In this document: positions 39,747 through 49,540 of the stretch, one piece after another
Layout: every line of letters begins with the position of its first letter
Position numbering within the stretch: the first letter of the stretch is position 1
Assembly (NCBI GenBank): GCA_016839815.1
Contig: JAEOTM010000032.1
Location: 1-64,000, forward strand
DNA from: Candidatus Hodarchaeota archaeon
GTDB lineage: Archaea; Asgardarchaeota; Heimdallarchaeia; Hodarchaeales; Hodarchaeaceae
Direction: 5' to 3'
DNA length: 64,000 bases
The notes under the pieces: generated by a model
The model's database searches: none
Seen by the model: only the letters and a program-made list of their open reading frames with translations
Told to the model about the DNA's origin: nothing
Program-made: the position numbers and the translations under genes

Positions 39747-40238
39747 TTTCGAGGATTAATGAATCGTATCTTCGACGTAATAATTATTATCTTGGGTCTT
39801 CCCTCCCACTTTTCCCTATTTATCTCCCATTACACCTCTCTTCTCATGTTCTCCATGATTTGCATTCTACCTTAGCCAATTTTAGTAGAACGTCAGTAAT
39901 ATTAAATTTTGGTTTACCTGATCTAAGCACCTTTGCTTTCACTTTTTTTCATAGACCTAGTCATTTCTAGAGGGAATAACCAATAAACATCTGCAGACCG
40001 CCTAAAATATCTTTTGGTGACTTATATACCTCTTAAAAAGAACTGATAGAATCTTTATCTAGAATCACTAGATCCCAATTAAACATTAAGTAAGTGTTTT
40101 AGGGGTTAATTATTCGATTTGCTAGGTATAGATTCTTAATCAACCGTCTTCGTAAAGAAAAATTCTCAGCATCAACAAGAAATTATTAAATTGTATATAG
40201 ATAGAGAAAAGTATTCAACTATAATTGGTGGGATTCTT

Positions 40239-41390
40239 ATGAGAACAGATATCCGTGACTACTTCCCAGTAATTGAAAAAGCAATTTACTTAAATCATGC
40301 AGCTATTGGTCCATCGCCAAAACCCGTAACGGAGGAAGTCCAAAAGTGGATGGTTCATCACAAATCTTACGGAGATATGTATTTTTCGCCTTTAAATGTT
40401 ATGTACGAAGAAATAAATCGAGATCGTGAAGTATTAGGTAAGTTAATTAATGCTCGCTTTCCTACAGATGAAATATCATTCACCTACAATACAAGCTATG
40501 GTTTAGCAGCTATTGCTGAAGCAATACCTTGGAAAAAGGGTGATACGGTTATACTAAACTATTTAGAATATACATCAAACTCTTATACTTACCAAGCTTT
40601 AGCTCGCAAGTTTGATCTTAAAGTGAAGACTATTCCTCATGTTAATGGTAAATTACCTTTAGAAAAATTTCAAGCAGCGCTGGATCAAACAACTCGGTTG
40701 GTAGCAATCTCTCATGTCCAATTTAGTAACGGTTTTCGTAGTGATCTTGAAACTTTAACTTCTCTAATACATGAGGTGGGAGGAGAAATAATCGTTGATG
40801 GAATTCAATCCTTGGGAGCTGTTCCCCTTGATGTTCAGAAGACTAATATTGACTACTTAGCCGCAGGTGGATATAAATGGTTGTTAGCACCCATGGGAAC
40901 AGGATTTATGTATGTAAAACGAGAATTGGCAGATACTCTCCAGCCTTCCTTCGTTGGAAGTATGTCCGACTCTGCGCCTATGAATCTTTCTCATCATCAT
41001 TATGTCCCTGGCCCATCAGCTAAGAGGTTCCAAGCTTCTCTCGGTCCAAACTCTCATCTTCTTTCGGTAGCTGTAAACTTTCTCTTGGATATTGGTGTAG
41101 ATAATATATTTGAGCACTTACTTAGTCTTACTGATATTATTATAGAGTATGTTCAAGATAAGGCAAATTTTGAACTAAAATCTCCAGTAGATGATGTAAA
41201 AAACAGAAGCGGAATTATTAATTTCACCTGTCCGAATGCAGAGAGCATAATCCCTCGTTTACGAAAACTTGAAAAGCCAATTGCTGTTTCTTATCGTGAA
41301 AAAGGTATTAGAATCTCCCCACATTGTTACAATACTGCAGATGAAGTAAGAACCTGTTTAGAGACAATTTCTCAATTAAGTGTATCATAA
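40239..41390 (+). CDS. Class V aminotransferase-fold PLP enzyme
   Basis: 'IYLNHAAIGPSPKPV', 'EIIVDGIQSLGAVPLDV', 'DYLAAGGYKWLLAPMGTGFMYV' (PLP Lys). Track start 40191; Met at 40239 fits the family N-terminus. Confidence 0.88.
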   Translation: MRTDIRDYFPVIEKAIYLNHAAIGPSPKPVTEEVQKWMVHHKSYGDMYFSPLNVMYEEINRDREVLGKLINARFPTDEISFTYNTSYGLAAIAEAIPWKKGDTVILNYLEYTSNSYTYQALARKFDLKVKTIPHVNGKLPLEKFQAALDQTTRLVAISHVQFSNGFRSDLETLTSLIHEVGGEIIVDGIQSLGAVPLDVQKTNIDYLAAGGYKWLLAPMGTGFMYVKRELADTLQPSFVGSMSDSAPMNLSHHHYVPGPSAKRFQASLGPNSHLLSVAVNFLLDIGVDNIFEHLLSLTDIIIEYVQDKANFELKSPVDDVKNRSGIINFTCPNAESIIPRLRKLEKPIAVSYREKGIRISPHCYNTADEVRTCLETISQLSVS

Positions 41391-41407
41391 GATTTGGAAT
41401 TGTGAAT

Positions 41408-42103
41408 TTACTCCATTTTCCATACACTTTCCCCATGCCAATCCCGGATCCTCTTGATAGGACTACCAGCATAAATTGAATTTGGTTCTAAAACCCTATT
41501 TGCTGGAATCACTGAATTACTGGCAACAATAACGTTATCCTTAATTGTAACACCTGGTAAAATGATTGTTCCAGCACCAATTGTGCAGTTTTTTCCAATG
41601 ACAATTCGTTTGCGGAAAAGTTCTCCTTGAGATATAGCATGTGCCCCAATAATACAACCAGTTCCGATAGAAGTATTTTCTCCAATTTCCATTAATTCAA
41701 CATCCCAGATTCGAGTATAAATGGCTGCTCCCTTACCAATTTTAGCCCCAAATAATTTATAGAAAAGTGAGGGGAACATCTGGTTAATAAACAGTTTATT
41801 GACAAAATAATAAGCAGTATCTGCAGCTGTCATACCGACTCCCCATAACAGTTGATCTCGACCCGTCAAGATTCCTTCTTCTTTCTTCATAAACAATCTC
41901 GCTAGCTTATGAATGATTGCTAAGATGAACAATCCTGTGAATAATGTTAGAGTAATTGCACAGATGATTGACAAATACAGATTATTTACGAATAATCCAT
42001 TGTAAAAGAGATCAAAATACCATACACCGATGAAAATTACTGATGCTAGTAACACAATCTGAAAGAAAACCCAGGTAACCATATTCATACCCTTAGATTT
42101 CAA
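41408..42103 (-). CDS. Membrane-anchored hexapeptide-repeat (left-handed beta-helix) acyltransferase-like protein
   Basis: Two TM helices, then 'IGENTSIGTGCIIGAHAIS...IVIGKNCTIGAGTIILPGVTIKDNVIVASNSVIP'. Confidence 0.82.
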   Translation of the reverse strand: MKSKGMNMVTWVFFQIVLLASVIFIGVWYFDLFYNGLFVNNLYLSIICAITLTLFTGLFILAIIHKLARLFMKKEEGILTGRDQLLWGVGMTAADTAYYFVNKLFINQMFPSLFYKLFGAKIGKGAAIYTRIWDVELMEIGENTSIGTGCIIGAHAISQGELFRKRIVIGKNCTIGAGTIILPGVTIKDNVIVASNSVIPANRVLEPNSIYAGSPIKRIRDWHGESVWKME

Positions 42104-43751
42104 TGTTTGTTGAAGGAGATAGATGACCGAAGACCTCTTCTGCGATATCTACAGCTCCATCGAACACACTGCGTGCTCCATTCCAAGTCGCTAGGTGTTT
42201 ACCGTACTGAGCACAGAATTGAATTTGGAATTCATGCAATGCCTTTTTTAATTCCATATCATGTTTATTACAGAAAATGACGGTAGAAATTCCTGTATCT
42301 TTATCTTTATCAGTAATAATGAAGTGATTACCATGTCTGACCAGATTCAAGTTACCTTTTTCCCTCATCATTTCAGACATAAAGGAAGAAACAGCAGTAA
42401 GTGCTCCTGAAAGTAGTGTGAGCTCAATATCGGTATCTAGTTTTTGTTGAAATGCATAATCAAATAGTGGTAAGCCACCCTCTTCAATCACCATGAGTAA
42501 CGTGAAGTCTAATGGTTCATAACTATCAGTTGTCCAAAATAGAGGAAATGCAGCGAAAACCGCTAAGATAATCAAAATGTATGTCACGTAATCTAAATTC
42601 TCGAGGAGTGGAACTAAGAACCAATGGCCAACACCATACCCTGCACCAAGTCCTAAAGCTAGCGATATAAATCCTAGTGCAAAATATCGTCCTAAACCAT
42701 CACGAGGAGAAAGATCAGCCCACAAAGAAGAATCTAATGTAGGATGGATTAGTGCAAAAGAAAATCCGATCGTTAATGCTGAAATGAAGAAACTTGCTTC
42801 AGATTTTTCGAGACCTAGTATCATTGCGGAAAAAACAATGCCATATATCGCTAATACGATTAAATTCTTCCGACCAATTTTATCAGCTAGAAATCCAGCT
42901 GGTATAACTAACAGCAAATCACCAACTAATACCAAAACCCAAAAAAGTTGATCTACACTAAATTGCAGTTCCCCAAGGGCGGGAAATTTAAAGGTTTCTG
43001 TTATATCCAACACTGATCCTATTAAAGGGAATATAGCTATAGAGATTCCAAGCATACAGTACAATAAGAAATGAGTACTCAAATATGCTTGGACAGACCG
43101 ACGACCAACAATTTTCGTAAATTTGGTTGGCCATGCATCAGGTACCCAGTATTTCAAATCACGGGAGAGTAAAAAGAATACTAAAGTCAAGATGAGTCCC
43201 AATACCCCAATTCCTGGAATGATTACAACCCAGCTATTACTTAATGGATCAGTTTCAGCAAAATCAGAGGAAATCTCATTTCCAATTATAATACTCACAA
43301 GTACTAAGATAATAAATAGAAAAATTGCAGTAGAATATGTTTTTCCGCGTGAAGCTGAATTAGTTAATCCTGCAAATAGTGTCCCACTGCTTGTAAGGAG
43401 AATAGCAAAGGAAAATGCTAATCCGACCAGTGAAACAGAAAATAAGATAGCTGAATTAATAAAAACAATGAATAACGTTGAGGTTATTGATGCACCTAAC
43501 ATACCAATCATAATCCCCTTCTTCAGAAATTCAGGATGTGAATCAAGATAATGTCCTGTGAAATAAAGGACTAGAATCACGAGAAGAAGAAGAACGCCTA
43601 ATATTACTATTCCCAAACCCATAAAAGGATTATCATCAGATTGTTCGACATAATCTAATATTTCGAAAGAATAAATCAATAATAGAGTAGCTGCTAAGCA
43701 CCATGTGAATGTACTGGGTATTATAATGAGGAAAAATCGTTTTACATCCAT
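42093..43751 (-). CDS. MFS-like membrane protein with C-terminal longin-like domain
   Basis: ~12 TM with 'GFLADKIGRKNLIVL'; C-term 'FTLLMVIEEGGLPLFDYAFQQKLDTDIELTLLSGALTAVSSFMSEMM...NLNLVRHGNHFIITDKDKDTGISTVIFCNKHDMELKKALHEFQIQF'. Likely start Met 43751 (track 43838). Confidence 0.75.
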   Translation of the reverse strand: MDVKRFFLIIIPSTFTWCLAATLLLIYSFEILDYVEQSDDNPFMGLGIVILGVLLLLVILVLYFTGHYLDSHPEFLKKGIMIGMLGASITSTLFIVFINSAILFSVSLVGLAFSFAILLTSSGTLFAGLTNSASRGKTYSTAIFLFIILVLVSIIIGNEISSDFAETDPLSNSWVVIIPGIGVLGLILTLVFFLLSRDLKYWVPDAWPTKFTKIVGRRSVQAYLSTHFLLYCMLGISIAIFPLIGSVLDITETFKFPALGELQFSVDQLFWVLVLVGDLLLVIPAGFLADKIGRKNLIVLAIYGIVFSAMILGLEKSEASFFISALTIGFSFALIHPTLDSSLWADLSPRDGLGRYFALGFISLALGLGAGYGVGHWFLVPLLENLDYVTYILIILAVFAAFPLFWTTDSYEPLDFTLLMVIEEGGLPLFDYAFQQKLDTDIELTLLSGALTAVSSFMSEMMREKGNLNLVRHGNHFIITDKDKDTGISTVIFCNKHDMELKKALHEFQIQFCAQYGKHLATWNGARSVFDGAVDIAEEVFGHLSPSTNIEI

Positions 43752-43970
43752 TTTAACATATCCTGTAGAATTATACTTAGTTAGGGTGTGGATCTCAAGC
43801 TTTGGTAAGGATTTCAAAGCTCTAGCAATAATTATCAAAATAGGGTAAAGAGATTAAATCCTTTATTCAGCTTTCTCACATTATACTAACACCTTAAATA
43901 AACCTCATCGAAGCATATTAGGACAAGAATCTTTTTGGAAAAAGGATTTTTACTCAAGATAATTACAGGG

Positions 43971-45035
43971 ATGCCGAATCAATTGACAATAAATAACTAT
44001 TTCACTCTACTCTCCGAACTTGTGAATATTCCAGGACCTGTTGGACGAGAGGAGAAAGTTCAACAGTTTTTAGCCAATAAATGGAAAGCTTCTGGTCTTG
44101 ATGTTGAATTAGATAGAATTGGAAATTTATATGGACGTCTGAATGGAGAAGGTCCGCATTGGGCAATTGTATCTCATGCTGACACAATTGGTTTTCTTGT
44201 GCAACAGATACTTTCTAATGGTTTCTTGAAAGTGGCATTTAATACTGCTGCAACTACACCCGATGCCCGTTTCCTCGCAGGATCCAAGATTCGATTCCTA
44301 ACCAATGAATCTCAAGATATATTCGGTTATTTTGGATTGAGAAGTGGTCATCTTGCAGGAATTGAGGGGAAGAAAAAACCAATATTATTTGATGAAATGT
44401 TTATTGATCTTGGAACAAACTCAATTGAAGAAGTGAAGAAATTAGGAATTGATATCGGGACCCCTGCTGTTTTTAACTCTCCTATATATCAAATTCAAAA
44501 CAATATTGTAGGCCCTTCAATGGATAACCGAATTGGAGGTACTATTCAGACTATTCTTGTCGCCAATTTGATGGAAAAAGGACTCCGCCCAAATTTGACT
44601 TTGATTTCAACTGTTCAAGAGGAGATTGGAATGAAAGGAGCTGCAGCAGCTGCAAAAAATGGAGAATATGATGGAGTGGTAAACCTAGATGTAGGATTAA
44701 CAGGAGATATCCCGCCTTCCAAGCAAGACTACGTACCAACTAAACTCGGACATGGACCTATTCTTGTTGTAAAAGACTTTTCAATCCATTATTCTCATTC
44801 ATTATTAACATCACTTGCTGAGGTTGCTTTACATGAGAAAATTCCATTCCAGAAAGCAGTGTTCAAAAATTATAACACTGATGGAATGCATTTCTTTATG
44901 AATGGATTCCCTACAATTACTGTTTCCATACCATGTAGATATACTCATACAAACTTCGAAACGATTAATCTTTCTGACGTTCAAAATACGTTAACTTTAC
45001 TAGAATCATTACTTTCATTATCAGTAAATGTGTAA
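43971..45035 (+). CDS. M42-family metallopeptidase (glutamyl/deblocking aminopeptidase-like)
   Basis: 'WAIVSHADTIGFLV', 'GPSMDNRIGGTIQTILV', 'STVQEEIGMKGAAAAA', 'NTDGMHFF', 'IPCRYTHTNFETI'. Track start 43935. Confidence 0.88.
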   Translation: MPNQLTINNYFTLLSELVNIPGPVGREEKVQQFLANKWKASGLDVELDRIGNLYGRLNGEGPHWAIVSHADTIGFLVQQILSNGFLKVAFNTAATTPDARFLAGSKIRFLTNESQDIFGYFGLRSGHLAGIEGKKKPILFDEMFIDLGTNSIEEVKKLGIDIGTPAVFNSPIYQIQNNIVGPSMDNRIGGTIQTILVANLMEKGLRPNLTLISTVQEEIGMKGAAAAAKNGEYDGVVNLDVGLTGDIPPSKQDYVPTKLGHGPILVVKDFSIHYSHSLLTSLAEVALHEKIPFQKAVFKNYNTDGMHFFMNGFPTITVSIPCRYTHTNFETINLSDVQNTLTLLESLLSLSVNV

Positions 45036-46761
45036 ACAAGAATCGTGTGTGTCCACTGTGAATCAAAAAAACGTAATCCTTGTCAAACTGGGAGGAAGTC
45101 TAATAACCTATAAACAGGATGAGAATCGAATTAAAGAGTACATATTAGCTATTGAACAATTTCGCTGCGGTACGGCTTCATTAGAAGAATTAACTTCAAC
45201 AATATCCAACCTTCTAAATACAAGTACACTTAAAGAAATATTTAGAACCCTCAACATCTATATACAGAGTAATCCCTCCTCGAAAGTTATCGTTATACAT
45301 GGAGCTGGATCAATAGGCCATTCTCTTGTTTTACATCTCTTAAAGACTGAAACTGACCTAGAATTTGTCTATCCTCTAATCAAACTTGCTGTCTCCATTC
45401 AGAACCACTTAATTACTGGAATCGGTATACAACTAGGTCTAAATGCTATTTCACTCTCATCTCATCAGCTTATGCTTGGATATCCTACTGATAAAACATC
45501 TTCTCCTCGTATCGATGCAACTGATTTATCAACTTTGGAAACACTGATTCTGAACACTGACTCTGTTCCTATTTTCTTCGGGGATGTTGGACTTACCCAA
45601 AAATCACATGTGGATTTACCTGGTGAATGGAAAGTCTTTTCGGGTGATTTAATACCAACTGCACTTGTTCGGAGTTTTAAAACCTTACAAATTGATAAAG
45701 CAATCTTTCTAACTCAAGTACCAGGAAAAATGACTGGAATTTATTCAAAAGATCCTGATCTAGCTGATGCACAATTTATTAGACGCATCGAAGTTGGATC
45801 AAAAGCCAATCGGTATTATAATGTAGAGAATTCACAAATTCATTTTCACAAAGATGCTACTCAGTCAAAATATGATGTAACTGATGCAATGGAAGGAAAA
45901 TTAAGGAATTTGATTGATTTAGCGCATCAGAATGTTACTAGCTGGGTAATTGGATTTGAGGAGTTTGATAAAGCCCTACGGGGAGAACTCGTCGGAACAA
46001 GAGTTCTTCCAGAAAAAGATCTCAATATCAAGGCTGTTTTTCTAGGTAGAGGAGATGCATTTAGTTCAGGTGGATTTAAAAGTGCCTCTATTTTACTAGA
46101 ATTTCAAAATAAAACTATTTTGTTAGATTGTGGTCCTCATACACTGCAAGCTTTGAAAGCTTCTGGAAGAAAATCAACAGAAATTGATTGGATATTAATT
46201 TCGCACTTCCACGGAGACCATTTTGGAGGTATTCCATATTTTCTCTTAGAATCAACATTTCAACACCAGAGAAACAAGCCATTGACGATTATTGGCCCTC
46301 CAGGAATCGAAAAGGTTGTGAACGACCTTTTTACATCATTGTATAAGCGTGAATCATCAAAAACACGCCCATTTCCCATTAAATATAGGGAAATTACACC
46401 TGCTAAACCTTATGACGAAAATGAAATTATAATAACAGCGTATCAAATGAATCATACTCCCGAGGCACAAGGTTATAGAATAAAAAGTAATTCGAGTTTT
46501 ATTGCTTATACCGGGGATACTGGATGGACTGAAAACTTGATTCCTCTAATTTCTGATGCACAACTCGCAATTCTTGAGTGTAATTTCTACCAGAGTCAAT
46601 TTGAAACCCATTTGAATTGGCAGGAAATTCTGAATGTGTATCATCTTGCTGAAAAAACTGCAATAATACACCTTGGTGCAGAGATGGTTGCAGAAATTGA
46701 TAACCTAGTTGGTAAAAAGAATCTTTATATTCCCTTAGAAGGTCAAACTATCAGAATCTAG
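45028..46761 (+). CDS. Fusion: amino-acid-kinase (isopentenyl phosphate kinase-like) + metallo-beta-lactamase (RNase Z-like)
   Basis: N-half 'VILVKLGGSLITYK', 'VIVIHGAGSIGHSLV', 'VFSGDLIPTALV', 'KYDVTDAMEGKLRNLIDLA'; C-half 'SHFHGDHFGGIPYFLLE', 'YTGDTGW'. Single uninterrupted frame. Confidence 0.87.
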   Translation: MCKQESCVSTVNQKNVILVKLGGSLITYKQDENRIKEYILAIEQFRCGTASLEELTSTISNLLNTSTLKEIFRTLNIYIQSNPSSKVIVIHGAGSIGHSLVLHLLKTETDLEFVYPLIKLAVSIQNHLITGIGIQLGLNAISLSSHQLMLGYPTDKTSSPRIDATDLSTLETLILNTDSVPIFFGDVGLTQKSHVDLPGEWKVFSGDLIPTALVRSFKTLQIDKAIFLTQVPGKMTGIYSKDPDLADAQFIRRIEVGSKANRYYNVENSQIHFHKDATQSKYDVTDAMEGKLRNLIDLAHQNVTSWVIGFEEFDKALRGELVGTRVLPEKDLNIKAVFLGRGDAFSSGGFKSASILLEFQNKTILLDCGPHTLQALKASGRKSTEIDWILISHFHGDHFGGIPYFLLESTFQHQRNKPLTIIGPPGIEKVVNDLFTSLYKRESSKTRPFPIKYREITPAKPYDENEIIITAYQMNHTPEAQGYRIKSNSSFIAYTGDTGWTENLIPLISDAQLAILECNFYQSQFETHLNWQEILNVYHLAEKTAIIHLGAEMVAEIDNLVGKKNLYIPLEGQTIRI

Positions 46762-46775
46762 AGCGTTACCTATTG

Positions 46776-47015
46776 TTACTTGAGAGTTTCCAAACGCCAA
46801 ACGATATTTTTCCTTTTACCAATTCCCATCGACTCAACACGATAAGAGATTTTTCCTTCCATTCTCATTTGTGTTAGAACCATAGGAATTCGATCCGCGC
46901 AGTCTTGATTGAACATACTAACACGATCAACTATTTCTTTTGTACTTGCTTCATGGAGTTCTCGTAAAACAACTTCTATCCATTTTTCTGTCCCAGAAGT
47001 ATCCGAGTTGTCCAT
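46776..47015 (-). CDS. Small winged-helix-like protein
   Basis: 79 aa 'LRELHEASTKEIVDRVSMFNQDCADRIPMVLTQMRMEGKISYRVESMGIGKRKNIVWRL'. Confidence 0.65.
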   Translation of the reverse strand: MDNSDTSGTEKWIEVVLRELHEASTKEIVDRVSMFNQDCADRIPMVLTQMRMEGKISYRVESMGIGKRKNIVWRLETLK

Positions 47016-47306
47016 TCTATATAAGTCTCCACTTTCTCCTTATTCAAAAGTAAATATGTTTCTAATCAGTGGTGTTATTCTTACCAGTCAGTAACTCGAA
47101 ATTGTCTTTATTTCAGTTACCTTTAATTTGAAATAATTTATCAGATTGATTGTATATTATCACACTAACCATGATATTATCATAGTAAGTATTACATTAG
47201 AAAATAATGAAGAGGGGAAAAAGTAGCTTAATACCGCTTTAGCTCCGTACAAACAAATCAAAATGCATCTAAATCAGTAAAAGGATTATTATCAGGAAGG
47301 AAAGTT

Positions 47307-47867
47307 ATGACAAGCAAAGAAATCAAGCATGTATTAAAAATACTGCTCCTTGGGGATGGAGCCGTCGGAAAAACTTCATTAATTCTAAGATTCATTGAAA
47401 ATAAGTTTAAAGATGAATATTCTGTAAGTTTGGGAGTGGATTTTCTCACCAAAACCATTAATTTCATTGATGAAGATGATATTAAGCGAGTGGTATCCTT
47501 ACAAGTGTGGGATATAGCAGGTCAAGCGAGACATGTGTCTTACTCACACCTCTACCTCAAAGGTGCATTAGGAGCGTTTTATGTATTTGATTTAACCAGA
47601 AAAGACACTTTGGCGCAGATTCAGAATCGCTGGCAACTCCAAGCTCTCAAGGCATCACCTAATCACATTGGTATTCTTATTGGAAATAAAGCGGATTTAA
47701 CTAAAGAGAGAGCGGTTCCTGAATCGCAATTGAAGCAGATTATTGATAGTATGCATGTTCTTGAATTTATAGAAACGTCTGCAAAGACAGGTAGAAATGT
47801 TAACAAGGCTTTTCAAAAATTAACCACAGAAATCCTGCGTGTGAAACCAAAAAAATTCCTGAAGTGA
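47307..47867 (+). CDS. Rab/Ras-like small GTPase
   Basis: GDGAVGKTS (G1), SVSLGVDF (G2), WDIAGQARH (G3), NKADL (G4), ETSAKTG (G5). Confidence 0.93.
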   Translation: MTSKEIKHVLKILLLGDGAVGKTSLILRFIENKFKDEYSVSLGVDFLTKTINFIDEDDIKRVVSLQVWDIAGQARHVSYSHLYLKGALGAFYVFDLTRKDTLAQIQNRWQLQALKASPNHIGILIGNKADLTKERAVPESQLKQIIDSMHVLEFIETSAKTGRNVNKAFQKLTTEILRVKPKKFLK

Positions 47868-47871
47868 GCTC

Positions 47872-48642
47872 ATGTCCCCTTTAACCGAATTTAAAGCCGT
47901 GAAAGCATTTTTCATCTTTGAAAAAGATCAAGGCACTACATTATTCACCCGATCCTATGAACGGAGTTCAACTGCACCCGATGCTCATCTTGTTGTCGCA
48001 TTCTTAACAGCTATGTTTTCTTTTGCAAAAACAACATCACTTAGTGACTTAAGAGTTGTGGATATGACCGATATTCGATTCTCATTTATTGAAAAAAATA
48101 GATTAATCTTCGCAGTTCTAGTCTCCCCTCTTGTTTCACCTCTAGATATTCAGTTCAAGCTATCCACTATAGCGAGCTTGTTTTTCTCGGATTATGGAAA
48201 TGAGCTAGATTCAATTGATATTGTTGACACAGAAATGTTTGATGATTTCAATGACTCAGTTGATGAGATTTTTGGTGGAGAGACACGCCAAATGCTTAAA
48301 TCATCGAAAAATGCAGCTCTATTCTACTTGAAGAAATTAGTATCCAAAGAAGAGACAGGAGCTCGAGGTGCGATGATTTTATCTTTTACAGGTGATATTC
48401 TCCTTGAATATAAAATGGATCAGCCCCGAATGGCTGCTGCTATTCGTATTTTGAACGTAGGAACCTATATGACCAATCTTCGATACTTAGTTGTTGCTTC
48501 TGAGTCAACTCACCTTGTTGCATATAAAATCAGTGAGGGATTACTACTTGCAGTTGATGGCCACCCATCATACGGTCTTGAGGATCTAGTAGTGAATGTT
48601 TCCGAAACGGTGAAGCAAATAAAGGAAATTATTCCCCATTAA
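47872..48642 (+). CDS. Longin-like + roadblock/LC7-like two-domain protein
   Basis: N-half 'VKAFFIFEKDQGTTLFTRSYER...FLTAMFSFAKTT...IRFSFIEKNRLIFAVLVS'; C-half 'GARGAMILSFTGDILLEYKMDQ...NLRYLVVASESTHLVAYKISEGLLLAVDG..PSYGLEDLVVNVSETVKQI'; 4 nt after the GTPase stop. Confidence 0.78.
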   Translation: MSPLTEFKAVKAFFIFEKDQGTTLFTRSYERSSTAPDAHLVVAFLTAMFSFAKTTSLSDLRVVDMTDIRFSFIEKNRLIFAVLVSPLVSPLDIQFKLSTIASLFFSDYGNELDSIDIVDTEMFDDFNDSVDEIFGGETRQMLKSSKNAALFYLKKLVSKEETGARGAMILSFTGDILLEYKMDQPRMAAAIRILNVGTYMTNLRYLVVASESTHLVAYKISEGLLLAVDGHPSYGLEDLVVNVSETVKQIKEIIPH

Positions 48643-48761
48643 CTGGTTTACGGTCAGTTTTAAAATGTTCTCATGTGGAAAGCTTTTTTATCTGGAAAGA
48701 TCCAACAAAAGCAATTTATTTCGACTTCATAGATTTATTGTTTAATTAAGGAGGAAATTTA

Positions 48762-49502
48762 ATGAAGAAAAAATTGCTTAACTTTTTACTGGTTTTTCTT
48801 GTCTTATTGACATTCAGCAACATGGAAATTGTTGCTGCACCTGAAACAACTATGGTTGCAACAACAGTCATAGATGAACCGATCCCAGGGATGGATCCCA
48901 ATCTTGAATGGAAAGTGTCTGTAGGTGATGTGAAGACCTTTACCTACACAAAAACCTATGATCTATACGATTTCGACGAGGACGGGAATCCAAATACTCA
49001 GAGAATGTACGTTGAAACAGAAAATGGAACTGAAATAGAAATAACAATTAAAGCTGGTTCAACACTCTCCTGTGAAATATTAGCTTTGGATGACTACGCA
49101 ACCATTCAGATCACAATTAATGGAGTAAAACTAGATCCCTCGGAAGGTGGAGGGGGTGGCATAGTGATGAAAACCACTGATAATAAAACTTATTGGGAGA
49201 CATATGCTAGTCAGGCATCGAATGAATACCAAAATGTTTCGGTAGAAGGTAATTTTGTGGTTTATAGTTCAGTTGAAGAATGGTCTGACGGAACTTACGA
49301 ATACAGATCTAAATTCAACTGGAGAACTGGGTGGCTTGAATCTATATATAACAAAGAAACAAATAGCACACATCTACTTAGAGAAATGGAAATATCCTCG
49401 GGAGGATATCCTGGCCTAACTCCAGGTTTTGAAATTTCCCCCCTGTATGCCTTTCTAATTATATTACCTGCCTATTCCTTAAGAAAACGAAAAAGGAAAT
49501 AA
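48762..49502 (+). CDS. Secreted/surface protein, local paralogous family
   Basis: Signal peptide; 'NLEWKVSVGDVKTFTYTKTYDLYDFDEDGNPNTQRMY'; C-term GLTPGFEISPLYAFLIILPAYSLRKRKRK. Confidence 0.8.
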   Translation: MKKKLLNFLLVFLVLLTFSNMEIVAAPETTMVATTVIDEPIPGMDPNLEWKVSVGDVKTFTYTKTYDLYDFDEDGNPNTQRMYVETENGTEIEITIKAGSTLSCEILALDDYATIQITINGVKLDPSEGGGGGIVMKTTDNKTYWETYASQASNEYQNVSVEGNFVVYSSVEEWSDGTYEYRSKFNWRTGWLESIYNKETNSTHLLREMEISSGGYPGLTPGFEISPLYAFLIILPAYSLRKRKRK

Positions 49503-49540
49503 TCTCTCCATAATATGAAAAAGTAAACAAAATTCTCAAC

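Noticed and set aside
39747-40238. ~490 bp intergenic stretch examined for tRNA/ncRNA
   Set aside because: No cloverleaf, CCA or strong inverted repeat recognised by eye; a covariance scan would be needed.
43123-43551. 142-aa plus-strand ORF opposite the MFS-longin gene
   Set aside because: Antisense to a confident hydrophobic CDS; no motif or SD support.
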